Part shown: one piece after another, positions 1-9,582 of the stretch
Numbering within the stretch: the stretch's first letter is position 1
How the letters are laid out: each line of letters begins with the position of its first letter
DNA from: Acidobacteriota bacterium
Lineage (GTDB): Bacteria > Acidobacteriota > Blastocatellia > Pyrinomonadales > Pyrinomonadaceae
Reading direction: 5' to 3'
DNA: 60,595 nt
Assembly: GCA_023436495.1 (NCBI GenBank)
Contig: JAEZIT010000071.1
Coordinates: 1-60,595 of the forward strand
Notes under the pieces: generated by a model
Database searches by the model: none
Told to the model about the DNA's origin: nothing
Seen by the model: the letters and a program-made list of their open reading frames with translations, nothing else
Program-made: the position numbers and the translations under genes

Positions 1-1743
1 TTCCAGCACGGCGACGCAGCTCGAGCCCGAATCGAACCAGACGTCGAGGATATCGGTCTCTTTGCGAAAATCCGCGCTATGGCATTTCGGGCATTTAAAG
101 CCTTCCGGGAGCAACTCGCTCTCGGGCCGCGCATACCATGCATCGGCCGTTTCCTTCGCGAAGATGTCGGCGACATGATCGATTATCTCAGGTTCAGCGA
201 TCGCCTCGTCACACGCCTGGCAGTAAAAGACCGGGATCGGAACGCCCCAGGATCGCTGCCGGGAAACGCACCAATCAGGCCGGCTCTTGAACATATTCGC
301 CATGCGGCCTTCGCCCCATGTAGGATGCCATTTAACTTTTTCGATCTCATCCAACGCCTTTTCCCGAAGGCCTTGCCGATCAACGGATTGCCCGGCGACT
401 TCGTCCATAGATATGAACCATTGCGGCGTTGCCCGGAAGATGACTGGGTTCTTGCATCGCCAGCAATGCGGATACCGGTGCGAGTAATTTTCGGAAAACA
501 AGAGCATTCCGCGTTCGCGAAGGAATTCGACGATCTGCTTGTTCGCCTTAAAGATATTCTCGCCAGCCCAGTATTCAACTTCGGACGTGAACCGTCCGGC
601 ATTGTCCACGGGACAATAGATCTCCAAGCCGTACTGTTTCCCGATATGAAAGTCGTCAGCACCGTGGCCCGGGGCCGTGTGAACACAGCCGGTTCCGGAT
701 TTTGCGGATGATTTGCTTTCGAACCGGACGTCGAGTTCGACCTCGGCGTCGGCTTCGCCGAGCGTTACGTGCTCGCCGTTCATTATCAGCGAAACACGGT
801 CGAGCCATGCATGGCTTGCCTCAAGTCGATCAAGCACTAGGCCCTTGAATCGTGCGATCTCATCGTATTGCACGAGGCCGCACGTTTCGGCAAACGACCG
901 GGCGAGTTCACTGGCGACGATGTAAACCTCATCGCCGGACTCAACCGCTGAATAATCAAAATCCGGATGTACGGCGATGCCTAGATTTGCCGGCAGCGTC
1001 CAAGGGGTCGTCGTCCATATAACGAGAAAGACATTCTTTCCGGCCAGCTTCGGGTCGACCAATGACGGATCGGAACGAAGCGGAAACTTCACGTAAACCG
1101 ACGGCGATGTATGTTCTTTATATTCGACCTCGGCTTCCGCAAGTGCTGTCTGGTCGTGTATACACCAATAAACAGGGCGAAGGCCTTTGTAAACGTAACC
1201 GCGGCCGAGAAACGTTCCAAAAAGCCGCGCCGTCGCCGATTCGTATTCGGCGGACATCGTCAGATACGGCGTTTCCCACTCGCCGAGGATGCCGAGTCGC
1301 CGAAAATCGCGCGTCTGATTGTTCATCGCCGTCGATGCGTGTTCGCGGCAGATCCGGCGAAAGCTCGAGACAGGTATGTCGGCCTTGTTCTTGCCCTTTT
1401 CGGCTAGTTTACGTTCTACGTGCGTTTCGATCGGCAGTCCATGGCAGTCGTAACCAGGAACGTAAGGCGCGTCGTAGCCCATCATCGAACGCGTCTTTAC
1501 GACAAAATCCTTCAATATCTTGTTCAACGCGGTGCCGATGTGAATATCGGCATTAGCATATGGCGGGCCGTCATGAAGTATGAACTTCTCGCGCCCTTTA
1601 CGCGATTCTTCGATCTTTTTATAAAGGCCCGTTTCCTGCCATTTTTTCAATCGCGCAGGTTCGCTCTGGCCAAGATTTGCCTTTTGCGAAAAATCGGTCT
1701 TCGGCAAATTAACGGTTTTCTTGAGATCCAAGGGTTCGGTCAT
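1..1743 (-). CDS. ileS: Isoleucyl-tRNA synthetase, N-terminal part (cut by left edge)
   Basis: Class I aminoacyl-tRNA synthetase that charges tRNA-Ile in the cytoplasm. The minus-strand frame is open from an ATG at 1743 to the window edge, giving the first 581 residues. The class I signature reads H-I-G-T at residues 68-71, preceded by GPPYAN and followed by NKILKD, which is diagnostic of IleRS. WTTTPWTLPANLG of the CP1 editing domain and the DVWFDSG block follow. Two CxxC pairs (FYCQAC, KCPKC) lie near the cut end. The KMSKS loop and anticodon-binding domain are outside the window. No good Shine-Dalgarno precedes the ATG. It lies downstream of clpS on the same strand, but a terminator separates the two, so it probably has its own promoter. 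Confidence 0.97.
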   Translation of the reverse strand, partial: MTEPLDLKKTVNLPKTDFSQKANLGQSEPARLKKWQETGLYKKIEESRKGREKFILHDGPPYANADIHIGTALNKILKDFVVKTRSMMGYDAPYVPGYDCHGLPIETHVERKLAEKGKNKADIPVSSFRRICREHASTAMNNQTRDFRRLGILGEWETPYLTMSAEYESATARLFGTFLGRGYVYKGLRPVYWCIHDQTALAEAEVEYKEHTSPSVYVKFPLRSDPSLVDPKLAGKNVFLVIWTTTPWTLPANLGIAVHPDFDYSAVESGDEVYIVASELARSFAETCGLVQYDEIARFKGLVLDRLEASHAWLDRVSLIMNGEHVTLGEADAEVELDVRFESKSSAKSGTGCVHTAPGHGADDFHIGKQYGLEIYCPVDNAGRFTSEVEYWAGENIFKANKQIVEFLRERGMLLFSENYSHRYPHCWRCKNPVIFRATPQWFISMDEVAGQSVDRQGLREKALDEIEKVKWHPTWGEGRMANMFKSRPDWCVSRQRSWGVPIPVFYCQACDEAIAEPEIIDHVADIFAKETADAWYARPESELLPEGFKCPKCHSADFRKETDILDVWFDSGSSCVAVLE

Positions 1744-1874
1744 AAACAGTTATCAGCAGCCAGCGGCCAGTCGACGGGCTCGACGCAATGACGGTACGGC
1801 CGTTAAAAAGTCAAATGTTAACATTTATGGGACAAAAAATCCCAACTTCAGTCTGCTCGTCCAAAATCAAAAAA

Positions 1875-1901
1875 TCCCAAGCCTTTTCGTTCGGCTTGGG
1901 A
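1875..1901 (-). terminator. Rho-independent terminator of clpS
   Basis: A perfect 8-bp stem (CCCAAGCC with GGCTTGGG, extendable by one T-A pair) closes a 9-nt loop. Read on the minus strand it is followed by a T-rich run (ATTTTTTGATTTT), as expected for intrinsic termination of clpS transcripts coming from 2043. The plus-strand side is also T-rich but weaker. It lies between clpS and ileS. Confidence 0.8.
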
Positions 1902-2042
1902 CTTTATTTAAGCAAACTTCAGCATTCGCTCAGCTCTATAAGAGCAAAATCCCGGTACGGCGAATTATAATGCTATTGCGCAACTTCATTTCAATCTTAT
2001 TCTAAACAAAGTTACGCATTTCTCCAAGCCCGCTGCGGTCCC

Positions 2043-2357
2043 CTATTCATCTTCCTCCACTGTACACAACAGCGGAAATTCCCGGGACCGGGCCAGATTT
2101 GTGGCCTTTTGCGATTTCATGTTGGCGATCTCGAGCGGATAAACACCGGCGACACCCATGCCTTCGGTATGCACTTTGAGCATGATGGTAAAGGCCTCGG
2201 CTTCAGACCGCATGAAAACGTATTGGAGGACAAATACCACGAAGTCCATCGTCGTGAAATCGTCGTTATGAAGTATTACCTTATAAAGTTTAGGTTTTTC
2301 GAGCTTGGTCTCGCTTTCGGTCAGTACGTCAGTGTCATGTTCGGGAAATTCCGGCAT
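2043..2357 (-). CDS. clpS: ATP-dependent Clp protease adaptor ClpS
   Basis: The 104-residue adaptor delivers N-degron substrates to ClpAP or ClpCP. It has the canonical fold signature: a charged flexible N-terminus, then KVILHNDDFTTMDFV (the N-degron pocket region with the conserved N-D-D), a long helix with F..A..IM..VH..G, and a C-terminal strand. Length is normal for the family. It starts at an ATG at 2357, 76 bp downstream of the glucose dehydrogenase stop on the same strand, and is followed by a good intrinsic terminator. The Leu/Phe-tRNA-protein transferase that makes N-degrons is encoded elsewhere in this window (30547-31245), so the bacterial N-degron pathway appears complete except for the protease itself. 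Confidence 0.95.
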   Translation of the reverse strand: MPEFPEHDTDVLTESETKLEKPKLYKVILHNDDFTTMDFVVFVLQYVFMRSEAEAFTIMLKVHTEGMGVAGVYPLEIANMKSQKATNLARSREFPLLCTVEEDE

Positions 2358-2433
2358 AAGAGTGATTTTAGCCGTGAATCACAGGAATTGCACCAATGGC
2401 AGTAGAGGATAGGTGCCGTACGCGCCAGATCGT

Positions 2434-3552
2434 TTATGTTTTCGCCACCTCGAAATACGTCTTGATTGCCTTGTGCTCAGCGGAATTGTTAAGAATTTCG
2501 AAGACCGTTTCGAAATTTTCGAGGCCTACGACCTTGTGCGTCATCATTCGCGACAGCCATCTGGGATGCATCGCTTCGCAAAGAGCAATATCTTTGACTC
2601 CCATCTCGAAATGTTCTCGGTTCGCGTTGACGGTTCCGACCATTGCGCGGTTACCGAGGACGAACTGCTGGTTTATTTTGTCCGACGGCACCTGATCGGT
2701 TTTGCGGTCGCCGCCAGTGACTGAGGCAAGTATAAGAATGCCGTTCTCATTTAGGGACTGCATGGCGTCAAAGATGATCGGTGAGAAACCGGTGCATTCG
2801 AAGACCAGATCGTATTGGCCATATTTTTCGGTTGATTCTGCAACGGCCATCTCTGTGGTCGAATCGTACGTCGCTCCGATCGCTTCGCAAAGTTCAGCGT
2901 TCAGGTAGCCCGTGCGTACATCACGCCCGAAGCCGTGTACGCGATAGCCGCGCATCGTCAGCGCCATAACGGTCAATAGGCCGACGCTGCCGACCCCAAG
3001 CACCGCCGCGGTTTTCGGCCGCCAGATCTTAAGTCGTTCCTGCATGTCGGACGCCTGTTTTAAGCCTTTCTCGATGATAGAGAGCGGTTCGAGAAGTACG
3101 GCGACGTCGGCTAATGCCGGCGGGATCTTGATCAAAAACTCCGCATTCTCTACGTAATACTCCGAAAAATAGCCATGAAGCCGCGAAACGCCGCGTTCAT
3201 AAAACGTTTCGTCGGTCGTAAAATCCTGCTCACCGATCTTGTCGTAGATGCTGGAGCCGCGAGGACGCCGGACCGTAGCTACAACGTAATCACCAACGCG
3301 AACTTCATCGACATTTTTGCCGGTTTCGACCACTCTTCCGAAGTTCTCGTGGCCTAGAATAAGATAATCAGCACCGTCGGGCGCGATGCCATAGTCGCCG
3401 TTGTTAATCTCCCGGTCCGTGCCGCACGCGCCTGCTCGGATCACTTCGACCAAAACGCCGCGGCCATCGGGAATGTCAGATACCTTGGGCTTTTCAACGT
3501 CGGTCAGCCGAACGGAATTCGGCTCTTTAGGTGTGACTGCGATCGCTTTCAT
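2434..3552 (-). CDS. Glucose 1-dehydrogenase-like MDR oxidoreductase
   Basis: A 372-residue medium-chain dehydrogenase most like archaeal-type glucose dehydrogenases, which oxidise glucose to gluconolactone with NAD(P). The catalytic metal site is visible: C43 in GACGTD and H68-E69 in LGHENFG. The Rossmann motif GVGSVGLL sits near residue 185, followed by the family C-terminal domain with FVLGNRAMVGTVNAN. The usual four-cysteine structural-zinc lobe is not visible: the corresponding segment, between VRRPRG and GVSRLHGYFSEYYV, has no cysteines. The ATG at 3552 is preceded by GAGGAAG inside the end of the upstream gene, with only 5 bp between the genes, so it is co-transcribed with the GH63-like glucosidase. 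Substrate identity is inferred from the family and that neighbour. Confidence 0.85.
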   Translation of the reverse strand: MKAIAVTPKEPNSVRLTDVEKPKVSDIPDGRGVLVEVIRAGACGTDREINNGDYGIAPDGADYLILGHENFGRVVETGKNVDEVRVGDYVVATVRRPRGSSIYDKIGEQDFTTDETFYERGVSRLHGYFSEYYVENAEFLIKIPPALADVAVLLEPLSIIEKGLKQASDMQERLKIWRPKTAAVLGVGSVGLLTVMALTMRGYRVHGFGRDVRTGYLNAELCEAIGATYDSTTEMAVAESTEKYGQYDLVFECTGFSPIIFDAMQSLNENGILILASVTGGDRKTDQVPSDKINQQFVLGNRAMVGTVNANREHFEMGVKDIALCEAMHPRWLSRMMTHKVVGLENFETVFEILNNSAEHKAIKTYFEVAKT

Positions 3553-3557
3553 AAGAT

Positions 3558-6299
3558 TTAAACTTCCTCGCCGGAGCTGCCCCGCTGCTGTATGCCGGGC
3601 CGGTTATGATCCTTTCCACCGCCATATTCACCCATCTGTTGAAGCAGCTTGCCGATCAACCCTGTCCAACCGGTCTGGTGGTTTGCCCCAAGGCCATATC
3701 CGTTATCACCATGAAAATATTCGTAGAAGAGGATGTGATCGCGCCAATGCGGATCGGCCTGAAACTTTTCGCTCGGGCCATAAACCGGACGGTTTCCGTC
3801 GCTATTACGCATAAAGATCGTGCATAGCCGTTTTTCAAGCTCCTGTGAGACGTCCCAAAGATTTATGCGTCTTCCGGAACCGGTCGGAAATTCGACCGTG
3901 AATTGATCGCCGAAGTAATAATCGAATTTCTGAAGAGCTTCGATCAACAGATAATTAACAGGGAACCAGATCGGCCCGCGCCAGTTCGAGTTGCCGCCGA
4001 ACATGCCGGACCGTGATTCGCCCGGCTCGTATCGAACCTCGTAGCTCTCGCCCATTAGATCGAATTTATACGGATCTACTTTGTAATGGCGTGACAGCGA
4101 TCGAATGCCGTAGTCCGATAAAAATTCGTCTTCGGAAAGCATGACCTCAAGAATGCGGTGCAGCCTTTCCCGACCGACAAGTGACAAGAGCCGCCTGCCG
4201 TCGCGGCCCGGCTGCTGAAGGCACGCGATGCTGTCCGTGAGGTCGGGCCGGTTCTCCAGAAACCACAGTGTCCGACGTCGAAAGTCCGGCAATCGTTCGA
4301 GCCAGTCGCCTTCGACGGTTTCTACGGCCATCATTGGCAGCAGTCCGACGAGGCTCCGTAAGCGGATCGGGATCTGGTTACCGTCAAGATGCAGGACATC
4401 GTAATAAAAACCGTCGCGTTCATTCCAAAGTTCCGTCTGTTCCTCGCCGAGATTATTCATGGCGTCGGCTATGTAAACGAAGTGCTCAAAGAACTTGCTC
4501 GCAACATCTTCGTAAACGCTGTCTTCGCGCGCAAGCTCGAGCGCGATCGCAAGCATATTCAGCGAGAACATCGCCATCCAGCTCGTGCCGTCGGACTGCT
4601 CGAGGTGTCCGCCGGTCGGAAGCTCCTTGCTGCGGTCGAAGACACCAATATTGTCGAGGCCGAGAAACCCGCCCTCGAAGACATTGTTTCCTTCGTCATC
4701 CTTTCGATTAACCCACCATGTGAAATTGAGCAGCAGTTTATGAAAGACCTTCTCGAGGAAATCGCGGTCGGGCGTGCCCTTGTGTTTCCACTCGATCTTA
4801 TAAACCCGCAGCGCGGCCCATGCGTGCACCGGCGGATTGACATCCCCAAATGCCCATTCGTACGCAGGAATCTGGCCGTTCGGGTGCATATACCATTCGC
4901 GGAGAAGAAGAATGAGCTGGCGCTTTGCAAAATCGGGATCTATGAGGGCCAATGGTATACAGTGAAATGCCAGGTCCCAGGCGGCAAACCAAGGGTATTC
5001 CCATTTGTCGGGCATAGAGAGGACATCGTCATTGTACACATGCTTCCATTCGCTGTTTCTTCCATCAAGACGCGATGCTGGCGGCGGCGGGAAAGCAGGA
5101 TCGCCATCGAGCCATTCCTTGACGACATAATTGTAAAATTGTTTCGACCAGAGCATGCCGGCAAGTGATTGACGCATGATGTTTTTCGCGTCAGCGGACA
5201 ATTCAGCGGGAATGACGGTCGAATAGAAACCGTTTGCCTCGGCGATCCGCTGATCGAATACGGACGCGCAATCGGCGATAAAGTCATCGTGACCAACGGC
5301 GACACGTTTAGGTCTCTGGGCGGACAGCCGCAGATAGATCGTTTCGTGTTCACCGGGCGGGATATTCAGGACATAATGGGCCGCGGCCTTTGTGCCGGTC
5401 CCGGATGGATCAACTGCGGACCGGTCGCCGTCGATCAGGTAGGTATTGAATCCCTCTTTCGTATATTGCGATGCATTCTTGCCACCAAAGAGCTTCGCGT
5501 TGTTTGATTCATTTTCGGTGAACAAAAGCGTTGTATCGCCGGCGGCAATGAGCTGATATTTGCCGATCTTTTCACTGTCGATATCTATCGCCGCAAGATT
5601 CGCGGGCGGGTTTGTGGATCGCCGAAGCACAGGTTTCTCAGTTTCCGGAACCCACGACCATGTGTTCCTGAACCAAACGGTGGGCAACAAATGCAACGGT
5701 GCTGCTGCCGCCGCTCGGTTTGTGGCGGTTATACGTATGCAAATATCGTCTATCTCTGCCTTTGCGTATTCGATCAAAACATCAAAATACTCATCCTTTT
5801 CAAAAATACCCGTATCTACCAGTTCGTATTCCGGCGAGGACTTGTCGCGTCGGCCGTTTTCGACATAGAGATCTTCGTAAGGAAAACGCCCCTGCGGGTA
5901 TTTGTAAAGGAATTTCATGTATGAATGTGTCGGAGTATTATCGAGATAAAAGTAATACTCCTTTACATCCTCGCCATGATTGCCTTTCGGTCCCGAAAGC
6001 CCGAAAAGACGTTCCTTCAGTATAGGGTCCGCCCCATTCCACAACGAAAGTGCAAAACAGAGATTCTGTTTCCGGTCGCAGATGCCGGCGATTCCGTCTT
6101 CGTTCCAGCGATATGCTTTTATGTGAGACTGTTCGAAGGGGAAATAATCCCATGCGGCGCCGTCCGGAGAGTAATCCTCGCGAACGGTACCCCATCCGCG
6201 CTCGCTGACGTAGCAGCCCCACAGCTTCCAATCCTCGATCTTTTGATCTGCCTGTCGAAGCCGTACATGCTCTCTGGTATTTCCCTTTTCCGAGATCAT
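3558..6299 (-). CDS. GH63-like (MGH1-type) glucosidase
   Basis: A 913-residue cytoplasmic protein (no signal peptide) of the large bacterial glucosidase group related to GH63. The N-terminal beta-sandwich half begins with WGCYVSERGWGTVREDYSP and contains FGLSGPKGNHGED. The C-terminal alpha/alpha barrel has DKWEYPWFAAWDLAFH, YEWAFGDVNPPVHAWA, EQSDGTSWMA and GNSNWRGPIWFPVNYLL, which are typical substrate-pocket blocks of the clan. These enzymes release glucose or related sugars from alpha-linked oligosaccharides or glycosides; the natural substrate cannot be read from sequence. It is the first gene of a two-gene operon with glucose dehydrogenase, suggesting hydrolysis followed by oxidation of the released sugar. 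The ATG at 6299 has no clear Shine-Dalgarno. Confidence 0.85.
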   Translation of the reverse strand: MISEKGNTREHVRLRQADQKIEDWKLWGCYVSERGWGTVREDYSPDGAAWDYFPFEQSHIKAYRWNEDGIAGICDRKQNLCFALSLWNGADPILKERLFGLSGPKGNHGEDVKEYYFYLDNTPTHSYMKFLYKYPQGRFPYEDLYVENGRRDKSSPEYELVDTGIFEKDEYFDVLIEYAKAEIDDICIRITATNRAAAAAPLHLLPTVWFRNTWSWVPETEKPVLRRSTNPPANLAAIDIDSEKIGKYQLIAAGDTTLLFTENESNNAKLFGGKNASQYTKEGFNTYLIDGDRSAVDPSGTGTKAAAHYVLNIPPGEHETIYLRLSAQRPKRVAVGHDDFIADCASVFDQRIAEANGFYSTVIPAELSADAKNIMRQSLAGMLWSKQFYNYVVKEWLDGDPAFPPPPASRLDGRNSEWKHVYNDDVLSMPDKWEYPWFAAWDLAFHCIPLALIDPDFAKRQLILLLREWYMHPNGQIPAYEWAFGDVNPPVHAWAALRVYKIEWKHKGTPDRDFLEKVFHKLLLNFTWWVNRKDDEGNNVFEGGFLGLDNIGVFDRSKELPTGGHLEQSDGTSWMAMFSLNMLAIALELAREDSVYEDVASKFFEHFVYIADAMNNLGEEQTELWNERDGFYYDVLHLDGNQIPIRLRSLVGLLPMMAVETVEGDWLERLPDFRRRTLWFLENRPDLTDSIACLQQPGRDGRRLLSLVGRERLHRILEVMLSEDEFLSDYGIRSLSRHYKVDPYKFDLMGESYEVRYEPGESRSGMFGGNSNWRGPIWFPVNYLLIEALQKFDYYFGDQFTVEFPTGSGRRINLWDVSQELEKRLCTIFMRNSDGNRPVYGPSEKFQADPHWRDHILFYEYFHGDNGYGLGANHQTGWTGLIGKLLQQMGEYGGGKDHNRPGIQQRGSSGEEV

Positions 6300-6489
6300 T
6301 TTTTATGAGAATGTCACAAAGGGTTGCCGGCCGTCCACATTTTTCACCTGTAAAGCCCCAAAACTGTAGACGCGACAAGGTTTTTTTGGTAAATTCAGTT
6401 GCGCTGTTTACTAAATATTCACTTCAATTGGTTGCAACTTATTAGTTCTCCGTCCGGCCTGGTGTTCAAGAGCCGGATATTTCCGTCAA

Positions 6490-9400
6490 ATGAATAAGAA
6501 TTCCCCGCGGGCCAATGAACGCCTGCCGTCACGCACAGGCGGCAATCATAGGAATACAGCCGATATGCATTTTTCGGAGGCGCACGGGATTTCCGAAGAC
6601 CGGCTGAACTCCATTTTCGCAAATGTCGGTGCCTTGCTGCGTGCGGGAAAATCGACTGAAGCCGAACAAACTCTAACGGAGACACTGGAAAACTACACTC
6701 ATTCTGCGGACGCGTTCGCCCATCTAAAACGGCTTTTATCATTTACACTCGAGACTCTCGGCCGTTATAAGGAATCGCTCGAAGTTGTTAGGCCTTTCGA
6801 GGACGAAGAGAATCTTAGACAGCTCAATCCTGAAACTCAGGTCAAGGTGACGACACAACTTGCGATCGCTTATAACAACCTGACTGACCAGCCCAAGGCC
6901 GTTACGCTTCTGAAAGAAACCTTGAAAAAGGCGCAGGAGAACCAGCTCGTTCATCTGTCCGGTGGGATCGACATTGCGCTTGCGAGGGTATATCGAAAGC
7001 TCAACGAGATCCCGATCGCACGCGATTACGCGAAAAGATCCTTGAATTATTTCCGCGAAAGCGGCGATTGGCTCGGGATGGCGGAAGCTTATCGCGAGAT
7101 CGCTATCAGTCATCACCAGGAAGGGAACAGCAAACGTTCGCTCGAGTATTTCCAGCTAGGCATCCAGATCATCGGCGATCACTCCGCTCCGTTCATGCTC
7201 GGCAAGCTCTACACGGACATGTCTGGTGCTTATTGGTTCCTTCGCCGGCCCCAGGACGGGATTGCCAGCCTCGAAAAATCGATCGAATACTTCGATCAGA
7301 CCGAGCATGTACTGAATTCGGTGATCGCATTCAACAATCTCGGGATCAACTTGATGCTGATCGGCGAATGGCGGCGGGCGGAAGAGATGATCAAGCGTGC
7401 TCTTGTGCTAGCCGCGAAGAAGAACCACGTTCATCAGGCCGGCATTCTTGATTCCCTCGGCGAATTGAAGATACTTCGCGGCGAACTGGATGAAGCTCTA
7501 GCTCTGCTGAAAAAGGCGGTCGCGATCGCTGAAGAGCGGAACAGGGAGTGGTATCTCGTACAAGCGAAACGCAACCTGGCGCGATGCTACCTGGCTTCCG
7601 AGGATTATGAGCAGGCCGAGCACACGGCCCGAGAGACGATCGAGCTTTCGCGTAATATCGGTGATAAACATCATTCGAATATGGCCGGGCTCGTGTTGGC
7701 AGAAACCTATCTGAATACTGACCGGCTGTCCGAGAGCGAGAATTACCTTAAGGTGATCGAGGACACGGACCCGAGTGCAGATTTTTTCGTCCTTGGCAAC
7801 ATTCAGCGAATACGCGGCCTGATCGCTGTCACGAAGGGAGACCGTGAGCTCGCGGTTCATCATTTCAGCCGCAGCCTGACTATCTTTGAAGCCGCTGAAG
7901 ACCTATACCACACCGCACTTGCCCATCTTCTTATCGGCTCTAATCTTCCGGCAGAAAATGTGCGAGCGGGAAAGCATCTCGGATCGGCCGCCGAGATCTT
8001 TAAGAGGCTCGGTATCGAACGCTATATTGACGAAGCAGCCGAAAAATTGGCTCAGTTCAAGTCTGCTCGGGTCCGTTCGCCCGACGACAGTAAGGCCCGG
8101 TCATCCGTTTCACCGCTGCTTACAGCTCGGCTTGCCGAAGCGACCGCATCGCGCGAGCTTTTATTTCGCGAACTCGTTGCTGTTCTGCAGCAGGAAACGA
8201 AGGCACGAAAGATAATGATCGCGGAACAAAAGGACGGCAAGCGATTTTTTCCGTTCATAACTCACGGCTTATCACCCGAAGAATCCTCTGAGCTAACTGG
8301 AAAATTCAACGAGGCACTTCGGAACAAGGGCGAGAATGCGTTCGCAAGATCGAAGAATCTCGACATGATCCGGCTTAATTCGGCCAACGCTCCGCAGGCG
8401 TACCTCATGTTAAGCCCTGCTGACGGAGCTCTATTAAATGACGGAAGCCCGCTGCAGCCGTTGCTAAGAGTGGTTGAGCTTGGCATGGATGTGATCGCCC
8501 TACGTGAGAGAGAAAAGACCCAGCCTAAGGAGCTAGAAGCCAACGCATTTTCATCCAACAGCGTGATGCCCGGTTTTATCCATTCTTCCCCGGGAATGTC
8601 CTCCCTTGTAGAAGAAATATATAAGATCAGGTCATCGGACGTTACAGTACTTGTCACCGGTGAATCGGGAACGGGCAAGGAATTGGTCTCGCGTGCGATC
8701 CATACCCTCTCAAACAGGAAAGATAAGATCTTCGTGCCGTTCAACTGCACGGCCGTGCCCAAGGAACTTGCAGAAGGGCACTTGTTCGGATATCGAAAGG
8801 GTTCGTTTACGGGAGCTGTGACTGATTCGCCCGGCATGATCCGGGCGGCAGACGGAGGAACGCTGTTCCTGGACGAGGTCGGCGACCTGCCGCTGGATGT
8901 TCAGCCTAAGCTGCTTAGATTTCTGCAGGAAGGAGAGGTGCAGCCCATCGGTGAAAAGAAGCCAATTAAAGTGGATGTACGCGTTATCGCCGCGACGAAC
9001 ATGCCGCTTGAGGAAAAGGTAGCAGAAGGAACATTTCGCGAGGACCTGTTCTACCGTCTGAACGTGATTCGCCTGCGAGTGCCGCCACTGCGCGAAAGAC
9101 GGTCGGAGATACCACCGATAATCAGTTATTACGTCGACCATTATTCATCGCGCTTCGGCAAGCACAATATATCGTTTACGCCTCAAACGATCGACCTGTT
9201 AATGGTATGCAACTGGGAAGGCAACGTACGTCAGCTTTGTAATGAGATACAGCGAATAGTCGCGCGCGCCGTTGATAACGAGGTTGTCACGCCAGAGCAT
9301 CTTTCGCCCGAGCTGAAGAGAGCCGCTAAGCCCTTGCCGGCCATCGAAGCGGGCGGCCCGCGTACGATCGCCACCTATGACGGGATAATCTCCTCGTTTG

Positions 9401-9579
9401 TGGACGCATCGCCAACCGGAAAGCTTGAAGACGCCGTTGCGCAACTCGAGATCAGCATGATCAAAAATTCGCTTGCCCGGCACAGCGGGAATATATCGAA
9501 GGTCGCACGCGAGCTTGGGTTAACGCGGCGCGGACTTTACCTTAAGCTCGGGCGATACGGTATAGACAAGGCCGCCTGA
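6490..9579 (+). CDS. TPR-domain sigma-54-dependent transcriptional activator
   Basis: A 1029-residue enhancer-binding protein. Residues about 60-530 form an array of TPR-like helical repeats (A.A..NLG, A..Y..A... patterns), followed by a region to about 690 that I cannot assign and that may be a degenerate GAF domain. The AAA+ domain has Walker A GESGTGKE at 724-731, the sigma-54-contacting loop as GSFTGA at 771-776 (a variant of GAFTGA), Walker B GGTLFLDEVGDL, and the arginine-finger region RLRVPPLRERR. The C-terminus is a Fis-type helix-turn-helix (NISKVARELGLTRRGLYLKL). There is no receiver domain, so its input probably comes through the TPR array. It is divergent from the glucosidase operon across 190 bp. 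The start is uncertain: an in-frame ATG at 6565 is also possible and neither has a strong ribosome site. Confidence 0.9.
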   Translation: MNKNSPRANERLPSRTGGNHRNTADMHFSEAHGISEDRLNSIFANVGALLRAGKSTEAEQTLTETLENYTHSADAFAHLKRLLSFTLETLGRYKESLEVVRPFEDEENLRQLNPETQVKVTTQLAIAYNNLTDQPKAVTLLKETLKKAQENQLVHLSGGIDIALARVYRKLNEIPIARDYAKRSLNYFRESGDWLGMAEAYREIAISHHQEGNSKRSLEYFQLGIQIIGDHSAPFMLGKLYTDMSGAYWFLRRPQDGIASLEKSIEYFDQTEHVLNSVIAFNNLGINLMLIGEWRRAEEMIKRALVLAAKKNHVHQAGILDSLGELKILRGELDEALALLKKAVAIAEERNREWYLVQAKRNLARCYLASEDYEQAEHTARETIELSRNIGDKHHSNMAGLVLAETYLNTDRLSESENYLKVIEDTDPSADFFVLGNIQRIRGLIAVTKGDRELAVHHFSRSLTIFEAAEDLYHTALAHLLIGSNLPAENVRAGKHLGSAAEIFKRLGIERYIDEAAEKLAQFKSARVRSPDDSKARSSVSPLLTARLAEATASRELLFRELVAVLQQETKARKIMIAEQKDGKRFFPFITHGLSPEESSELTGKFNEALRNKGENAFARSKNLDMIRLNSANAPQAYLMLSPADGALLNDGSPLQPLLRVVELGMDVIALREREKTQPKELEANAFSSNSVMPGFIHSSPGMSSLVEEIYKIRSSDVTVLVTGESGTGKELVSRAIHTLSNRKDKIFVPFNCTAVPKELAEGHLFGYRKGSFTGAVTDSPGMIRAADGGTLFLDEVGDLPLDVQPKLLRFLQEGEVQPIGEKKPIKVDVRVIAATNMPLEEKVAEGTFREDLFYRLNVIRLRVPPLRERRSEIPPIISYYVDHYSSRFGKHNISFTPQTIDLLMVCNWEGNVRQLCNEIQRIVARAVDNEVVTPEHLSPELKRAAKPLPAIEAGGPRTIATYDGIISSFVDASPTGKLEDAVAQLEISMIKNSLARHSGNISKVARELGLTRRGLYLKLGRYGIDKAA

Positions 9580-9582
9580 AAT

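Noticed and set aside
1531..1542. HIGT instead of HIGH in IleRS as a sign of a defective enzyme
   Set aside because: The fourth position varies in some class I synthetases and everything around it is normal.
79..1791. Several plus-strand open frames of 66-210 codons
   Set aside because: They lie antisense to ileS, whose minus-strand frame is open across the whole interval with clear IleRS motifs.
4389..5168. 259-codon plus-strand open frame
   Set aside because: Antisense to the GH63-like glucosidase; no protein-family features of its own.
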